From an uncultured Collinsella sp. (lineage in GTDB: Bacteria > Actinomycetota > Coriobacteriia > Coriobacteriales > Coriobacteriaceae): DNA of 6,805 nucleotides. The stretch lies in contig CABRFZ010000049.1 in the NCBI GenBank assembly GCA_902470365.1, forward strand, positions 1 through 6,805, written 5' to 3'. The translations under genes were made by a program, and so were the position numbers. The notes beneath the pieces are model-generated. The model was not told the origin of the DNA. It saw nothing but the letters and a program-made list of their open reading frames with translations, and ran no database searches. Positions 1 through 6,268 of the stretch are shown piece after piece; within the stretch, counting starts at the first letter, position 1, and every line of letters begins with the position of its first letter.

Positions 1-719
1 TGATTCCCAAATACGAGGCGATAGCTGCAGATATTCGTCGAAGTATCGAGGATGGCGCTCTTAAACCGGGCGACAAGCTTCCCACCGTCGTTGAGTTCTG
101 TGAGCTCTATAGCGTTTCCAAAATCACCGTCAAACGAGCTATCGAGCAAATCACCGAGGAAGGTCTTATTACCAGCCGGCGCGGATCGGGCACCTACGTT
201 AAGGACACGGCGGGACTTCCCGGCCAGGCGTTTTTCCAGGGCAAAAACGACCGTGCCCAGGGCTTTTCGTATGAGCACCGCGGGGAAAAGGTGACCTCGG
301 TGGTCTACGATTTCTCGATTGTTAATCCACCAGCGGACATCGCAGCCCAGCTGGGAATTGCCGAGGATGACTTTGCCTATCACGTCGTGCGCGTGCGTCA
401 GGCCGATGGGAAGCCCATCGTTATCGAGTACACCTACATGCCCCTCGAGCTGATTCCGGGGCTGAAAAAGAAGGACCTGTACGGATCGGTCTACCATTTC
501 ATCCGCGAGCAATGCGGGCTGAATATTTCGAGCTTCCACCGTACCATTCGCGCCGTGGCAGCAACCGAGGAAGAAGCCGAGCGCCTGGACACCAAGCCTG
601 GCTCTCCCCTGCTCGAGCTCACCCAGATTGGCTTTTTGGACAGCGGCGCCGCCTTTGAGTATTCGGTCTCGCGCAACGTTGGCGACCGCTTTGAGTTGCA
701 CAACGTAACGTTGGCATAG
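1..719 (+). CDS. GntR/HutC-family transcriptional regulator with UTRA domain (5' end lacks one base)
   Basis: The frame is open from base 3 to a TAG at 717-719. Bases 1-2 are TG followed by codons for IPKYEAIAADIR, which is how this family usually begins, so the first base of the start codon probably lies just outside the window (about 239 residues). A GTG at 291 would begin inside the protein and remove the DNA-binding domain. Residues about 4-68 form the winged helix-turn-helix: the PGDKLPT turn at 23-29, the recognition-helix region VSKITVKRAI at 39-48, and the wing RRGSGTYV at 60-67. Residues about 95-235 fit the UTRA ligand-binding fold of the HutC subfamily, which senses small molecules, often sugar phosphates or amino acid derivatives. 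It is probably a cytoplasmic repressor. manA starts 73 bases downstream on the same strand, so a sugar-related role (compare GmuR or BglR-type regulators) is plausible. The ligand cannot be read from the sequence. Confidence 0.93.
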   Translation, partial: IPKYEAIAADIRRSIEDGALKPGDKLPTVVEFCELYSVSKITVKRAIEQITEEGLITSRRGSGTYVKDTAGLPGQAFFQGKNDRAQGFSYEHRGEKVTSVVYDFSIVNPPADIAAQLGIAEDDFAYHVVRVRQADGKPIVIEYTYMPLELIPGLKKKDLYGSVYHFIREQCGLNISSFHRTIRAVAATEEEAERLDTKPGSPLLELTQIGFLDSGAAFEYSVSRNVGDRFELHNVTLA

Positions 720-733
720 GTTTTTGCAGTCAT

Positions 734-771
734 GCGGGCGCTCGTTTTGAACAGTTTTACGCAGCGCCCGC
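734..771 (+). promoter_or_regulatory. Inverted repeat between the regulator gene and manA
   Basis: GCGGGCGCT at 734-742 is perfectly complementary to AGCGCCCGC at 763-771, with a 20-base loop holding two GTTTT copies. No T-run follows on either strand, so it does not look like a classical intrinsic terminator. It ends about 10 bases before the manA ribosome binding site. It could affect termination, mRNA stability or manA translation, or be a regulator-binding dyad. The structure is seen directly; its function is unknown. Confidence 0.5.
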
Positions 772-792
772 GCAACACAATGAGGTATGAAT

Positions 793-1725
793 ATGTCCGA
801 TTTGATTAAACTGACGCCGATCTTCCACGAGAAGATCTGGGGCGGTCGCCAGCTCGAAACCGTATTTGGCTACGACATTCCCGATGGCCCCATCGGTGAG
901 TGCTGGGCCATCTCGGCCCACCCCAACGGCGACTGCCAGATTGCGGAGGGCCCGTATGCCGGCCACACGCTGTCGTGGCTGTGGGCCGAGCATCGCGAGC
1001 TCTTTGGCAACTGCGAGGGCAAGGAGTTCCCGCTGCTCATTAAGATTCTGGACGCCAAGGACGACCTTTCGATCCAGATTCATCCCAACGACGAGTACGC
1101 TGCCGAGCACGAGAACGGTAGCCTGGGCAAAACCGAGTGTTGGTATGTGCTGGACTGCGAGCCCGACGCCACGATCATCGTCGGCCAGCGTGCCAAGGAC
1201 CGCGCCGAGGCCGCACAAATGATCGAGGAAGGACGTTGGGACGACATGCTCAACGTGTTGCCGATTCACAAGGGCGACTTTTTCCAGATTGATTCCGGTA
1301 CCGTGCACGCCATCAAGACCGGCACGCTCATTTTGGAGACGCAGCAGTCGAGCGACGTGACGTATCGTCTGTACGACTACGACCGTCCCGGCACTGACGG
1401 CAACCTGCGCCCGCTGCACATTGAGCAGAGCCTCGACTGCATCGACTTTGATGCTCAGGCTCCGACCGACGGCACGGTGACCGCGCCCGAGGTGGACGGC
1501 GTGACCGAGCTCGAGTCCAACCCCTGCTACACCGTCGATCGCGTGCGCGTCAACGGCAGCAAGACCCTCGACCAGCGCTGGCCCTTCATGTGCCTGTCGG
1601 TCATCGACGGCGAAGGCACCGTCTGCGGCGACCCCGTCCACAAGGGAAGCCACCTGCTGGCCCCGAGCACCGTCAGCTCCATCGACCTCGAAGGCAAGAT
1701 GGAACTGATCATCAGCCACCTGTAG
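793..1725 (+). CDS. manA: Mannose-6-phosphate isomerase, type I (cupin metalloenzyme)
   Basis: This cytoplasmic zinc enzyme interconverts mannose 6-phosphate and fructose 6-phosphate, linking mannose use to glycolysis and to mannose donors for glycans. The length of 310 residues matches the short type I isomerases of Gram-positive bacteria. Numbered from the ATG at 793, the metal-site residues are visible: Gln95 and His97 in LSIQIHPND, Glu115 in GKTECWYVL, and His172 in IDSGTVHAI. The catalytic-type arginine is Arg192 in DVTYRLYDYDR. The N-terminal FHEKIWGG and GECWAIS motifs are also typical. An in-frame ATG lies at 787, but the TGAGGT ribosome binding site at 781-786 abuts it and is correctly spaced (6 bases) for 793. 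The gene follows the GntR-type regulator in the same direction and may share its transcript. A strong hairpin at 1750-1787 follows the TAG stop. Confidence 0.96.
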   Translation: MSDLIKLTPIFHEKIWGGRQLETVFGYDIPDGPIGECWAISAHPNGDCQIAEGPYAGHTLSWLWAEHRELFGNCEGKEFPLLIKILDAKDDLSIQIHPNDEYAAEHENGSLGKTECWYVLDCEPDATIIVGQRAKDRAEAAQMIEEGRWDDMLNVLPIHKGDFFQIDSGTVHAIKTGTLILETQQSSDVTYRLYDYDRPGTDGNLRPLHIEQSLDCIDFDAQAPTDGTVTAPEVDGVTELESNPCYTVDRVRVNGSKTLDQRWPFMCLSVIDGEGTVCGDPVHKGSHLLAPSTVSSIDLEGKMELIISHL

Positions 1726-1749
1726 GTCGCACCAACAACCCAAACGCAA

Positions 1750-1787
1750 CAAGGGGCTCTCCCGTCCATGTGCGGGAGAGCCCCTTG
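1750..1787 (+). terminator. Hairpin terminator after manA
   Basis: CAAGGGGCTCTCCCG (1750-1764) pairs perfectly over 15 bp with 1773-1787, leaving an 8-base loop. The stem begins 24 bases after the manA stop. The following bases (CATATCTATTTAT) are AT-rich but hold no continuous T-run, so the stem is very strong but the tail is imperfect. It may work in both directions, since the opposite strand runs into TTGCGTTTGGGTTG. Confidence 0.72.
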
Positions 1788-1824
1788 CCATATCTATTTA
1801 TCAGCCCACCCGGCTCTCCAGATC

Positions 1825-1853
1825 AAAAAGCGAACGAGCAGAGCGACGTTCGC
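1825..1853 (-). terminator. Intrinsic terminator for pcrA, beyond the long palindrome
   Basis: Read on the - strand, GCGAACG (1853-1847) and CGTTCGC (1836-1830) form a 7-bp stem with a 10-base loop, followed at once by TTTTT (1829-1825). This is classical terminator architecture pointing away from pcrA. It lies about 155 bases past the pcrA stop, so the pcrA transcript would include the whole 130-base palindrome in its 3' UTR. Confidence 0.65.
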
Positions 1854-1869
1854 AAGCACCGTTACCCAA

Positions 1870-1999
1870 GGACCTGGGCGGGCGTATAGGGCAACATCGA
1901 TCGCGAGTTCCGCACGCAAAGGAGAGCACTTAATGTGCTCTCCGTCTTGCGCAGGACTGCCCGAGCAGGCGATGTTGCCCTATACGCCCGCCCAGGTCC
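1870..1999. repeat. 130-base near-palindrome with perfect 30-base inverted arms
   Basis: Bases 1870-1899 and 1970-1999 are exact reverse complements (30 of 30). A second hairpin sits almost exactly at the centre: GGAGAGCAC (1921-1929), loop TTAAT, GTGCTCTCC (1935-1943). The flanks between arms and core (1900-1920 and 1944-1969) are partly complementary; for example, CGCAA at 1915-1919 pairs with TTGCG at 1947-1951, and TCC at 1909-1911 pairs with GGA at 1954-1956. The whole element could therefore fold into one long imperfect hairpin. It lies 7 bases after the pcrA stop and before that gene's T-tailed terminator. No clear target-site duplication is visible: CCCAA on one side, GCCAG on the other. 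It could be a MITE- or REP-like element or a structured 3' UTR. Confidence 0.85.
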
Positions 2000-2006
2000 G
2001 CCAGGA

Positions 2007-4901
2007 TCACGACAGCTTGACGATCGGCGCGAAGCCCTTCATCAGCTTTTTGGTCTGACCGGTCTTTTCGAATTGAACCTCGATCATGTCTCCGGCGACC
2101 GAGATCACGGTACCCGTGCCAAAGGTCTTGTGGCTCACGGTATCGCCTGCGGCAAAGTCCTGCGATGCGCTGGCGCGATCAACCTTGCGCTCCACCGTCG
2201 GGGACACCTTGGACGAGGGCTTTTTGGCTCGCGGTGCGCCCGAGCCAAAGGTCGAGGCAACACGGCCAGCGTCGGGCGAGACCCCACGATGGCGCTCGGT
2301 CCCGTAGCTGCTGCCACCAAAGAAATCGTCAAAGCTCGATCCGCCGCGCGAACCGGAACCGCCAGTCGAGCGCGTATGCGAACCAAATACCTTGCCGCCG
2401 TACATATCCGAACCCATGCCCGAGCCAAAGGTGCCGTGACGGTCGCCGCGCTTCTCCCAACCCGTGCCTTCAAAACCGGCAGAACCGATACCGCTAAACT
2501 CGATATCCTCAAACGGAATCTCGTTGAGGAAGCGCGAGCGCGGGTTGGCAGAGGTCGAGCCGTAGGTGCGACGCGTGGCCGCATAGGTCAGGAACAGGCG
2601 CTTACGGGCACGCGTGATGGCGACGTAGGCCAGGCGACGCTCCTCCTCGAGCTTACCCGGGTCATCGCTGCCGCCAAAGTCGTGCACGTGCGGGAAGATG
2701 CCCTCCTCCATGCCGGCCACGAACACCGCCGGGAACTCCAGGCCCTTGGCGGAGTGGATGGTCATCATGGTAATGGCATGCGTCTCGCCGGCCAGGGAAT
2801 CCAAGTCGGAGCGCAGGGCCAGCCACTCCATGAGTGCCGGTAGCGCCTTACAGGTGAGCGGACCATAGGTGCGCTCAATCTCGTCGGCATGCACGGCACC
2901 CGCCGGCATCCCCGTCGGCGCGGCATACGCGTTGCCCGCGATGGCGGCGGCCAGGGCATCCTGCGGCGAGAGCGCCGGGGCGGCTAGGCTATCGAGCGGA
3001 TTGGAACCTGCGGCATCGCGCGCGCCGACGAGTGCCTCAAACGAGGATGCCGGGGCAAATGGCCCCGGTTCGGGCGCGGGCGCGCTCACCACGACGGGCT
3101 CGGCGCCGGCAGGCACGTCGGCAACACCAGCTGCGCGCAGCTCTTCCAAGCTCTCGAGCGTACCCTCGATGTCCTCGTGCGTCTCCTCAAATTCGGCAGC
3201 GACGCCCAGGAATTCCTGGATGTTCTCGGCACGGCTCTCAGACTCCATGGTGCCCTCGGCGCGAAACGCCTGCAGCAGACCCGTCTTATCGACAATCATC
3301 TCGACGACGTCCTTGAGCTCGCCGTCCATACGGCGGCCCTCGCGCACCAGCGACACAAAGCTTGACAGGCCATTGCGGACCTTGGCGCTAAACATGCCGG
3401 TTTCGGCACACGCAATCTCGCAAGCCTGGAAGAACGAGCAACGGTTGTCGCGCGCCAGCTGCTCGATTTTTTGGATCGAGGTGGAGCCGATGCCACGGCG
3501 CGGTGTGTTGATGACGCGCTTGACGCTCATCTCGTCGGCCGGGTTCACGATCATCTTAAGGTAGGCCATGACATCACGGATCTCGGCACGGTCGAAGAAT
3601 CGCGTGCCGCCCACGATCTTGTAGGGCACGCCCGCGCGCAGGAACATATCTTCGAGGATACGCGACTGGGCGTTGGTGCGATAGAACACGGCAATGTCGT
3701 CGTAGCTCGTGCCTTTGGCATGCAGCTTCTCGATCTCGCCGGCAATCCAGCGGCCCTCGTCGCGCTCGTCGCTCGCCTGGAAGGCCTGGATCTTCTCGCC
3801 ATCGCCCTCGGCCGTAAACAGGCGCTTGTCCTTGCGCTGCGAGTTGTGGCGTACCACGGCGTTGGCGGCGTTCAGGATATGACCCGTGGAACGATAGTTC
3901 TGCTCCAGCTTGACGGTCTTGCAGTTTTTAAAATCCTTCTCAAAGTCCAGGATATTGGTGATGTCGGCGCCACGCCAGCTGTAAATGGACTGGTCATCGT
4001 CGCCCACGACCATGAGGTTTTGGTACTTGGCGGCCAGCAGGTTGGCGATTTCGTACTGGACGTGGTTGGTGTCCTGATACTCGTCGACGCTAATGTAGCG
4101 GAAGCGCTCTTGGTACTTATCGAGCACCTCGGGGCGGGTGCGCAGCAGCTCAAGCGCGCGCACGAGCAGGTCGTCGAAGTCCATCGCATTGGCGGCGCGC
4201 AGGCGGCGCTCCAGCTCCAGGTAGACTTGCGCGGCCTTTTTGTCGTTGGGGCTATCGGCGCTCTTGAGCATGTCCTCGGGGCCGATCATGGCGTTTTTGG
4301 CCGAGCTGATCTTGCTGCGGATCATGTTGATGGGGAACTGCTTTTGCTCGATGCCGAGCGCCTGCATAATGTCACGCACCATGCGCTTTGAGTCATCATC
4401 ATCGTAGATGGTGAACTGACCGGTATAGCCCAGCAGGTCGGCGTCCTCACGCAGCATGCGCACGCACATGGCATGGAAGGTGCACACCCACATGCCGCGG
4501 GTGCCGCTGGGAATGAGCGCCGCCAGACGCTCGCGCATCTCGGCCGCGGCCTTGTTGGTAAACGTGATGGCAAGAACCTGCCAAGGCTTAACGCCCAGAT
4601 CGTCGAGCATATGTGCGATGCGGAAGGTCAAGACGCGGGTCTTGCCCGAGCCGGCGCCGGCGAGCACCAGCAACGGACCCTCGGTGGACAGGACCGCCTC
4701 GCGCTGGGCGGGATTAAGGCTGTCAATGTCGACGAGCGGCTTGGCGGGCTTGGGCGCCGGCGCGGGAGCGTCGTAGATGTCGAGCGGGACGAGCTCGGGC
4801 TCCGGCGCTGCAGGGGCGGTGTATGCATCGAGCGGCACGGGTTCCGGCGCGGGCGGCACGGGTACCGCGGCGTTCTTTTCCCAGGGCAGGGGCTGGGTCA
4901 T
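2007..4901 (-). CDS. pcrA: ATP-dependent DNA helicase PcrA/UvrD (superfamily 1A)
   Basis: This 3'-to-5' helicase family acts in nucleotide excision repair, clearing of recombinase or RNA polymerase from DNA, and plasmid replication. The protein has 964 residues. Visible motifs in order are: Q motif SLNPAQREAV (61-70), Walker A AGAGSGKT (81-88), Ia ITFTNKAA (112-119), Walker B DEYQD (273-277), motif III GDDDQSIYSWRGA (300-312), motif IV QNYRS (334-338), motif V TIHSAKGLEF (714-723), and motif VI VAITRARKR (760-768). A Gly/Ser-rich linker (about 803-865) leads to a Tudor-like C-terminal domain (about 915-963, GDTVSHKTFGTGTV to KGFAPI), which in PcrA contacts RNA polymerase. Two additions stand out: a Pro/Ala-rich N-terminal tail (1-57) and an insertion at about 580-690. 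The ATG at 4901 has GAGGAG six bases upstream; an upstream in-frame ATG at 4985 would place a promoter-like box inside the gene. No co-directional partner lies close by. Confidence 0.97.
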   Translation of the reverse strand: MTQPLPWEKNAAVPVPPAPEPVPLDAYTAPAAPEPELVPLDIYDAPAPAPKPAKPLVDIDSLNPAQREAVLSTEGPLLVLAGAGSGKTRVLTFRIAHMLDDLGVKPWQVLAITFTNKAAAEMRERLAALIPSGTRGMWVCTFHAMCVRMLREDADLLGYTGQFTIYDDDDSKRMVRDIMQALGIEQKQFPINMIRSKISSAKNAMIGPEDMLKSADSPNDKKAAQVYLELERRLRAANAMDFDDLLVRALELLRTRPEVLDKYQERFRYISVDEYQDTNHVQYEIANLLAAKYQNLMVVGDDDQSIYSWRGADITNILDFEKDFKNCKTVKLEQNYRSTGHILNAANAVVRHNSQRKDKRLFTAEGDGEKIQAFQASDERDEGRWIAGEIEKLHAKGTSYDDIAVFYRTNAQSRILEDMFLRAGVPYKIVGGTRFFDRAEIRDVMAYLKMIVNPADEMSVKRVINTPRRGIGSTSIQKIEQLARDNRCSFFQACEIACAETGMFSAKVRNGLSSFVSLVREGRRMDGELKDVVEMIVDKTGLLQAFRAEGTMESESRAENIQEFLGVAAEFEETHEDIEGTLESLEELRAAGVADVPAGAEPVVVSAPAPEPGPFAPASSFEALVGARDAAGSNPLDSLAAPALSPQDALAAAIAGNAYAAPTGMPAGAVHADEIERTYGPLTCKALPALMEWLALRSDLDSLAGETHAITMMTIHSAKGLEFPAVFVAGMEEGIFPHVHDFGGSDDPGKLEEERRLAYVAITRARKRLFLTYAATRRTYGSTSANPRSRFLNEIPFEDIEFSGIGSAGFEGTGWEKRGDRHGTFGSGMGSDMYGGKVFGSHTRSTGGSGSRGGSSFDDFFGGSSYGTERHRGVSPDAGRVASTFGSGAPRAKKPSSKVSPTVERKVDRASASQDFAAGDTVSHKTFGTGTVISVAGDMIEVQFEKTGQTKKLMKGFAPIVKLS

Positions 4902-4915
4902 GGGCGACTCCTCAT
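4899..4915 (-). promoter_or_regulatory. Ribosome binding site that fixes the pcrA start
   Basis: On the - strand GAGGAG (4913-4908) precedes the ATG at 4901-4899 with a six-base spacer. The alternative in-frame ATG at 4985 lacks such support and adds 28 residues with no family-like content. Confidence 0.75.
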
Positions 4916-4962
4916 CTGACGGACGGCGCGCCTGCGGGCAGCGCCATAGTTTGAGCCGTACC

Positions 4963-4993
4963 AGTATACCGAGCCGCGCGGACACCGGCGCAA
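4963..4993 (-). promoter_or_regulatory. Candidate pcrA promoter
   Basis: The - strand carries TATACT (4968-4963), five of six bases matching the TATAAT -10 consensus, about 60 bases ahead of the pcrA ATG. The best upstream partner is TTGCGC (4993-4988), separated by a long 19-base spacer. Transcription would start near 4956 and give a 5' leader of about 55 bases. The -10 box is good and the -35 weak. Confidence 0.42.
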
Positions 4994-5148
4994 ATCACAC
5001 CACGACTCCGTGCGCCACCGTCAGACCCGCCCCAGCGGATTTGGCGCAATGGGGTCAGGTTGGTCTGCACCAATCAATTGACAATCACGAAACCGCCGAT
5101 GTCATGGCAGCAGCAGCGAGCGGTGGCCAGGGCGAACAAATTGGCATG
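4994..5148. other. Intergenic stretch upstream of pcrA, no gene seen
   Basis: Together with the pcrA leader and the uppP terminator this makes up a gap of about 330 bases without a gene. No credible coding frame with a ribosome binding site is visible. The only local structure noted is a small dyad, TTGGT-CTGC-ACCAA, at 5060-5073, and an isolated TTGACA at 5078-5083 without a matching -10 box. Confidence 0.55.
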
Positions 5149-5189
5149 AAAAGGGGCGGCATAGACCTTCTGGTCATGCCGCCCCCTTT
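5149..5189 (-). terminator. Intrinsic terminator after uppP
   Basis: Read on the - strand, GGGGGCGGCAT-GACC (5186-5172) pairs with GGTC-ATGCCGCCCC (5167-5153) around an AGAA tetraloop, with single-base bulges at 5163 and in the C-run, and is followed by TTTT (5152-5149). It lies 45 bases past the uppP TAA, the expected place and direction. The flanking AAA/TTT also allows some function on the + strand. Confidence 0.85.
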
Positions 5190-5233
5190 GAATGACAAGT
5201 TGTCGCCCCGGCCGCCGCGCAGCGTCGACCAAG

Positions 5234-6214
5234 TTACAGGCCGAGCATAGGCTCCAGGACAAAGAAGTACGCGAGCACCACGATGCCCAGGATGATGCGG
5301 TAGACGCCGAAGCACTTAAAGTCGTGACGGCGCACGAAGCCCATAAGCCACTTGATGGCAATGAGCGACACCACAAAGGCGACGACGCAGCCCACGCCCA
5401 GGATGGCGATTTCGTTGGTGCCGAACGTGCCGCCCTTAATAAAGTACTTGACCAGCTTGAGCGCGCTCGCGCCAAACATAACGGGAATAGCCAGGAAGAA
5501 CGTGAACTTAGACGCCACCGAGCGCGTGCAGCCCAGCAGCAGGCCGCCGATGATGGTAGAACCGGAGCGAGACGTTCCAGGCACCAGCGAAAGCACCTGG
5601 AAGCAGCCGATACCCAGCGCAGTCTTCCAGCTCAGGTCCTCGAGCGTGGCGATGGAGCCAAAGTCCAGATTCTCGTCATCGTCCTCATCCTCAGCGGTAG
5701 CCGCGGCGGGCGCCGCAAAGTGCGCACCGGCGGGACGTCCACCCGACACCACAGCACGCGAACCAAACGAACCGGCAACGGCCATTTCCTCGCGCTTGCT
5801 CGCGCGCCAGTTCTCGATCACGATAAACAGCACGCCGTACACAATGAGCGCCAGCGCCACGACGGGAGCATTGTAGAAATGCTCCTCCATCCAGTCGTTG
5901 AGCGGCAAGCCGATCGCCGCCGCAGGAATGCAACCGAGCACAATCTTGCCCCACAGCACCCAGGTGTCGCGACGGCCCTCCTTGCCCTTGCTGGGCGAGA
6001 ACGGATTGAGCTCATGGAAGAACAGCACACAGACGGCCAGAATGGCGCCGAGCTGAATCACGACCAGGAACATATTCCAGAACGTCTCGCTCACGTTCAT
6101 CTTGACGAACTCGTCCACCAAGATCATGTGACCGGTCGACGAAACAGGCAGCCATTCGGTGATGCCCTCGACCAGGCCCATGAAGGCAGATTTTAGAAGC
6201 TCGATGATATCCAA
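5234..6214 (-). CDS. uppP: Undecaprenyl-diphosphatase (UppP/BacA family)
   Basis: This integral membrane phosphatase converts undecaprenyl diphosphate to the monophosphate, recycling the lipid carrier for peptidoglycan and other wall polymers; extra copies give bacitracin resistance. Numbered from the TTG at 6214 (326 residues), the first signature VEGITEWLPVSSTGH (15-29) supplies Glu16, Glu20, Ser26 and His29. The second, LVPGTSRSGST (210-220), supplies Arg216. Several hydrophobic segments follow the family pattern (about 45-66, 87-105, 117-134, 222-248, 268-291, 303-320). The family is usually near 270-280 residues; the excess comes from a hydrophilic, acidic insertion at about 143-186. A GTG at 6235 would add seven residues but lacks a ribosome binding site. 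The TTG has GAGGGGG five bases upstream and gives MDIIELLK, the usual family start. The gene is followed by its own terminator and is probably monocistronic. Confidence 0.96.
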   Translation of the reverse strand: MDIIELLKSAFMGLVEGITEWLPVSSTGHMILVDEFVKMNVSETFWNMFLVVIQLGAILAVCVLFFHELNPFSPSKGKEGRRDTWVLWGKIVLGCIPAAAIGLPLNDWMEEHFYNAPVVALALIVYGVLFIVIENWRASKREEMAVAGSFGSRAVVSGGRPAGAHFAAPAAATAEDEDDDENLDFGSIATLEDLSWKTALGIGCFQVLSLVPGTSRSGSTIIGGLLLGCTRSVASKFTFFLAIPVMFGASALKLVKYFIKGGTFGTNEIAILGVGCVVAFVVSLIAIKWLMGFVRRHDFKCFGVYRIILGIVVLAYFFVLEPMLGL

Positions 6215-6226
6215 AGGGACCCCCTC
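6212..6226 (-). promoter_or_regulatory. Ribosome binding site and TTG start of uppP
   Basis: The - strand shows GAGGGGG (6226-6220), five bases TCCCT, then TTG (6214-6212). This spacing and the resulting MDIIELLK start argue for TTG over the upstream GTG at 6235, which is preceded only by CAATATCGGCGG. Confidence 0.65.
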
Positions 6227-6268
6227 GTTAGACACCCGCCGATATTGTTCTGCGGACGGTGCGGGCGA

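Noticed and set aside
757..1791. Long open frame (344 codons) on the - strand across manA
   Set aside because: It is antisense to a gene with full enzyme motifs. The composition (Val/Ala/Leu/Gly/Asp-rich, no motif) is what the reverse frame of GC-rich codons gives.
1870..1999. CRISPR repeat, tRNA or complete insertion sequence as the explanation for the palindrome
   Set aside because: There are only two inverted copies and no direct repeats with spacers, no tRNA cloverleaf features, no transposase frame, and no clear target-site duplication.
1935..2843. Long open frame on the + strand overlapping the palindrome and the 3' end of pcrA
   Set aside because: It is antisense to pcrA and low in complexity, with no recognisable domain; its start falls inside the palindrome core.
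3471..4391. 306-codon + strand frame inside pcrA
   Set aside because: It lies entirely opposite conserved helicase motifs, so it is a GC-codon shadow.
4902..4985. Upstream ATG at 4985 as the pcrA start
   Set aside because: It has no supporting ribosome binding site, and the extension covers the best promoter-like -10 box; the ATG at 4901 has a well-placed GAGGAG.
5078..5083. Perfect TTGACA as a + strand promoter
   Set aside because: No -10-like box at 16-18 bases downstream (the sequence there is GTCATG), and no + strand gene follows.
5192..6196. 334-codon + strand frame opposite uppP
   Set aside because: It mirrors the whole uppP gene and is Arg/His/Gln-rich, as expected for an antisense shadow of hydrophobic codons.
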